Assembly (NCBI GenBank): GCA_023475715.1
Contig: JAMCVO010000584.1
Location: 1 to 7,009, forward strand
Length of the DNA stretch: 7,009 nucleotides
Reading direction: 5' to 3'
DNA from: Actinomycetota bacterium
GTDB taxonomy: Bacteria > Actinomycetota > Humimicrobiia > Humimicrobiales > Humimicrobiaceae
The notes under the pieces are model-generated. The model was not told where the DNA came from, made no database searches, and saw only the letters and a list, made by a program, of their open reading frames with translations. Every line of letters begins with the position of its first letter. Positions within the stretch are counted from its first letter, which is position 1. Below are positions 5,609 to 7,009 of the stretch, in pieces. The position numbers were made by a program, and so were the translations under genes.

Positions 5609-5781
5609 ATGAATAAGAAGGAAAGAGAATTAGATGGCCTCGCGTGACCTTCAGGTTATCAGGTTACGAAAGCCGGTATCCAGAAAATATTGAAATGGCT
5701 GGACTGACGGATACCATAAATAGCATTCGTCAAGCCCGGAATTTAAAAAGGTGGGTATTAAGCACCAAATATGAAGAATAA
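5609..5781 (+). pseudogene. Decayed HEPN-domain gene remnant
   Basis: This looks like the wreck of a HEPN-domain gene, a family often found as toxins of type II modules or with nucleotidyltransferases. A good ribosome site (GGGGAG, 8 nt spacing) precedes ATG 5609, but this frame stops at TGA 5645 after 12 codons. In the next frame, 5653-5781 encodes about 42 residues with SRYPENIEM followed by an amphipathic helix (SIRQARNLKRWVLSTKYEE), the typical end of HEPN proteins (RYP, then a helix with AR and W/F-V). An exact 8-bp tandem duplication (TCAGGTTA, 5651-5666) lies between the frames; removing one copy joins them in phase apart from the TGA. At under 60 codons against roughly 120-140 for the family, most of the domain is deleted. 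The HEPN call rests on the tail motif only. Confidence 0.55.
5651..5666. repeat. 8-bp exact tandem duplication in the HEPN remnant
   Basis: TCAGGTTA occurs twice back to back. Eight is not a multiple of three, so the duplication shifts frame; without one copy, the frame of ATG 5609 runs into the frame encoding the HEPN-like tail. It is a likely inactivating mutation. Confidence 0.65.
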
Positions 5782-5799
5782 AAAAACAGGGTGTTATCG

Positions 5800-6198
5800 C
5801 TAATAATCCAATACGATCTTTTCGATTTGCTCGATATTATTAAAATGATTATCCCGGGTTAAAAGGGTGCCGCCATCAGCCATGCAACAAGCGGCAATCC
5901 AAACATCGTTAACGGGAATTTTACATCCTTTTTTCTCTATATACTCATAGATAAGCGCATATTTACGGGAAACATTTTCATCTACCGCGATTATTTCCAC
6001 ATGAAAAAGATTAATAAATTGCTCAATCTTCTGTTCGTTTAATTTCTTTCGGGAACTTTTTCCAAACCCGTAATAAAGTTCACCTAAAACGATTGCAGGA
6101 AAACAAATCTCTCGCGCTTTGCGGGCGATAATATCAACGACCTCGGGCTTCCCTTCCGCATAGTCAGGATATACGTTCGTATCCAGAATGAGTCTCAT
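5800..6198 (-). CDS. vapC: PIN-domain ribonuclease toxin (VapC family)
   Basis: This 132-residue PIN-domain protein is predicted to be a Mg2+-dependent RNase, the toxin of a type II toxin-antitoxin pair. The four acidic active-site residues are in place: Asp6 in LDTN, Glu40 in LGELYYG, Asp98 in NDVWIAA and Asp116 in TRDNHF. The length is normal and no residue is missing, so it should be active if made. Its ATG (6198) overlaps the antitoxin TGA as ATGA, the standard coupling in such pairs. Downstream on its strand is a T-run (near 5782-5788) without a convincing hairpin. It points toward the HEPN remnant, 18 bp from that remnant's stop codon. The RNA target cannot be predicted. Confidence 0.93.
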   Translation of the reverse strand: MRLILDTNVYPDYAEGKPEVVDIIARKAREICFPAIVLGELYYGFGKSSRKKLNEQKIEQFINLFHVEIIAVDENVSRKYALIYEYIEKKGCKIPVNDVWIAACCMADGGTLLTRDNHFNNIEQIEKIVLDY

Positions 6199-6434
6199 TT
6201 CCAGTCGCCTTCCTGAATGGTTTCAAATACAGATGTAGCGCGCCGCAGTTCCTCTGCTTCCTTGCTGGAAAGCCATCCTGCAAAATCACGCAATGCGCTT
6301 TCTCTGTTTTTGACCAATCCAAGCTTTTCATCGATTGCCTCAATGACAAAGGCTGTCTTCGATTTTTTCTCTTTTATTGCCGCTTTTTCTATCATACTTA
6401 CTTTTTTTGTTGGTAGTCGCAAACTCATTGGCAT
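6195..6434 (-). CDS. vapB: Ribbon-helix-helix antitoxin (VapB-type)
   Basis: This 79-residue antitoxin neutralises the PIN toxin and probably represses its own promoter. Residues 3-37 form a ribbon-helix-helix DNA-binding domain (MSLRLPTKKVSMIEKAAIKEKKSKTAFV region). Residues about 48-79 form the acidic toxin-binding tail (FAGWLSSKEAEELRRA, ending EGDWK), a tail type usual in antitoxins paired with PIN toxins. The start at 6434 is fixed by a strong AGGAGG site (6443-6448) 8 nt upstream. The frame is open to 6527, but that extension would read through the promoter and operator repeats and is rejected. A second in-frame ATG at 6428 is possible. It lies upstream of vapC with a 4-nt overlap. Confidence 0.92.
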   Translation of the reverse strand: MPMSLRLPTKKVSMIEKAAIKEKKSKTAFVIEAIDEKLGLVKNRESALRDFAGWLSSKEAEELRRATSVFETIQEGDWK

Positions 6435-6447
6435 AACAATTACCTCC

Positions 6448-6478
6448 TTGTATCTCATTTGACTTAATTGTATCTCAT
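6448..6478. promoter_or_regulatory. Antitoxin operator: paired 11-nt direct repeats
   Basis: On the minus strand ATGAGATACAA occurs twice exactly (6468-6478 and 6448-6458) with a 20-bp period, two helical turns. The upstream copy overlaps the -10 box; the downstream copy lies between the transcription start and the ribosome site. The layout fits autorepression by the RHH antitoxin bound side by side on one face of the DNA. Confidence 0.7.
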
Positions 6479-6495
6479 AATTATTTATTTTGCAA
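6467..6495 (-). promoter_or_regulatory. Sigma70 promoter of the vapBC pair
   Basis: On the minus strand TTGCAA (6490-6495), a 17-nt spacer and TACAAT (6467-6472) make a good sigma70 promoter (4 of 6 and 5 of 6). Transcription would start near 6460, leaving a leader of about 26 nt before the antitoxin ATG. Confidence 0.72.
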
Positions 6496-6568
6496 GATAA
6501 ATTTGGAAACATTAATTTAATTAACATACAAGATTTACAAATATTTTTAATAGAGTTTTATAAGTTCA

Positions 6569-7009
6569 TCATCTTGTGGTAAAGTATTTGGTTGTGTTAA
6601 TTCTTTCCATTATGGGAGGATGAGAAAAAATTAAATATTTGACAATATCATTGGGTTTGACACTGGCTAAATTGGACCTTGCAAGTTTTTCAAGCATCAC
6701 TATCTGAGTTTGTGGATCTGCGGTCAGCTCCAGAGCAGTTCTGTCAGCCTGTACTTCAAAATACCTTGAAACAAAATTTTGCAGAGGCATTGTGATATAA
6801 GTTATCAGAGTGGATAAAACAAAAAGGACCAGGACCAATTTTACGCTATTATTAAGCCATAATCCGGACTTCAGCAAATACAGAATAAAAAAAAGAATTA
6901 TTATCCCTGCGGCCTCCATGACTAAATTTTTTATCATGTGTTTATTTTTCCAATGTCCTACTTCATGAGCTATAATAGAAAGCACTTCTTTTTTAGTATA
7001 TTGGTTGAG
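6569..7009 (-). CDS. M48-family (Ste24-like) zinc metalloprotease, C-terminal part
   Basis: This is a membrane-bound zinc endopeptidase of the M48 family, most like Ste24/CAAX prenyl protease 1 rather than HtpX. The frame is open to the right edge, giving 146 residues from the first visible codon (LNQYTKKEV...); the N-terminal membrane part, usually over 200 residues, lies outside the window. The zinc site is HEVGH (visible residues 15-19) with the third ligand Glu in YFEVQADRTALELT. Two hydrophobic segments lie between them (about 33-48 and 57-74), as expected. The C-terminus carries the family ending IFSHPPIMERI. In bacteria the substrate is usually unknown; housekeeping proteolysis of membrane proteins is likely. 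A GTG at 6985 is only an internal codon, not the start. The gene is read in the same direction as vapBC, 134 bp upstream of the antitoxin ATG. Confidence 0.93.
   Translation of the reverse strand, partial: LNQYTKKEVLSIIAHEVGHWKNKHMIKNLVMEAAGIIILFFILYLLKSGLWLNNSVKLVLVLFVLSTLITYITMPLQNFVSRYFEVQADRTALELTADPQTQIVMLEKLARSNLASVKPNDIVKYLIFSHPPIMERINTTKYFTTR

Noticed and set aside
5675..5715. Inverted repeat GGTATCC...GGATACC as terminator of the cbiO operon
   Set aside because: Arms of 7 bp with a 27-nt loop and no T-run; it lies within the coding remnant of the HEPN gene and is probably chance.
6512..6524. Palindrome TTAATTTAATTAA between vapB and the M48 gene
   Set aside because: Low-complexity AT sequence with no GC stem or T-run; not enough for a terminator or operator call.
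6435..6527. 31-residue N-terminal extension of the antitoxin
   Set aside because: It would be translated from the promoter and operator repeats; a strong AGGAGG site fixes the start at 6434.
6547..6559. 13-mer TTAATAGAGTTTT shared with 2594-2606
   Set aside because: Short, AT-rich and without matching context at the two sites; likely coincidence.

Overview
The window reads as a chromosomal stretch from an AT-rich, probably anaerobic bacterium that uses the standard genetic code. DUF3048 (YerB-like) proteins are common in Firmicutes and related or uncultivated lineages. A NikR regulator next to an ECF-type nickel/cobalt importer is common in anaerobes with Ni enzymes. Neither marker fixes the phylum, so I leave taxonomy open.

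Layout, left to right. (1) 1-710, minus: N-terminal two thirds of a malate/L-lactate dehydrogenase of the Ldh2 (MDH2) family, running off the left edge. (2) 711-948: an AT-rich divergent intergenic region with a 12-bp-arm dyad, a 12-nt tandem repeat and a candidate promoter for the rightward gene. (3) 949-1962, plus: a DUF3048 (YerB-like) exported or membrane-anchored protein. It converges on (4) 1984-2415, minus: the nickel-responsive repressor NikR with all four nickel ligands. (5) 2416-2837: a 422-bp regulatory region without a gene. It holds a NikR-like operator sitting on the promoter of the next operon, other palindromes, and short direct repeats in the leader. (6) 2838-5567, plus: a four-gene nickel/cobalt ECF transporter: CbiM/NikM (S component), a PDGLE small membrane protein (NikN-like), CbiQ (T component) and CbiO (ATPase). 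The last three genes are essentially abutting. The gap between the first and second gene holds a palindromic, REP-like sequence. (7) 5609-5781, plus: a decayed remnant of a HEPN-domain gene. (8) 5800-6434, minus: a complete type II toxin-antitoxin pair, a ribbon-helix-helix antitoxin and a PIN (VapC-type) toxin overlapping by ATGA, with a clear promoter and two operator-like direct repeats. (9) 6569-7009, minus: C-terminal part of an M48 (Ste24-like) membrane metalloprotease, running off the right edge.

How it fits together: NikR, transcribed away from the transporter, most likely senses Ni(II) and shuts off cbiM-N-Q-O. CbiM and the PDGLE protein capture the ion, CbiQ couples, and CbiO hydrolyses ATP. 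The operator match and the NikR neighbour argue that nickel rather than cobalt is the substrate. Downstream of the operon is an accessory patch of toxin-antitoxin type, one module dead (HEPN) and one intact (RHH/PIN). I see no clearly novel system. The most informative points are the operator/promoter overlap at 2689-2721, the HEPN remnant with its 8-bp duplication, and the antitoxin operator repeats.
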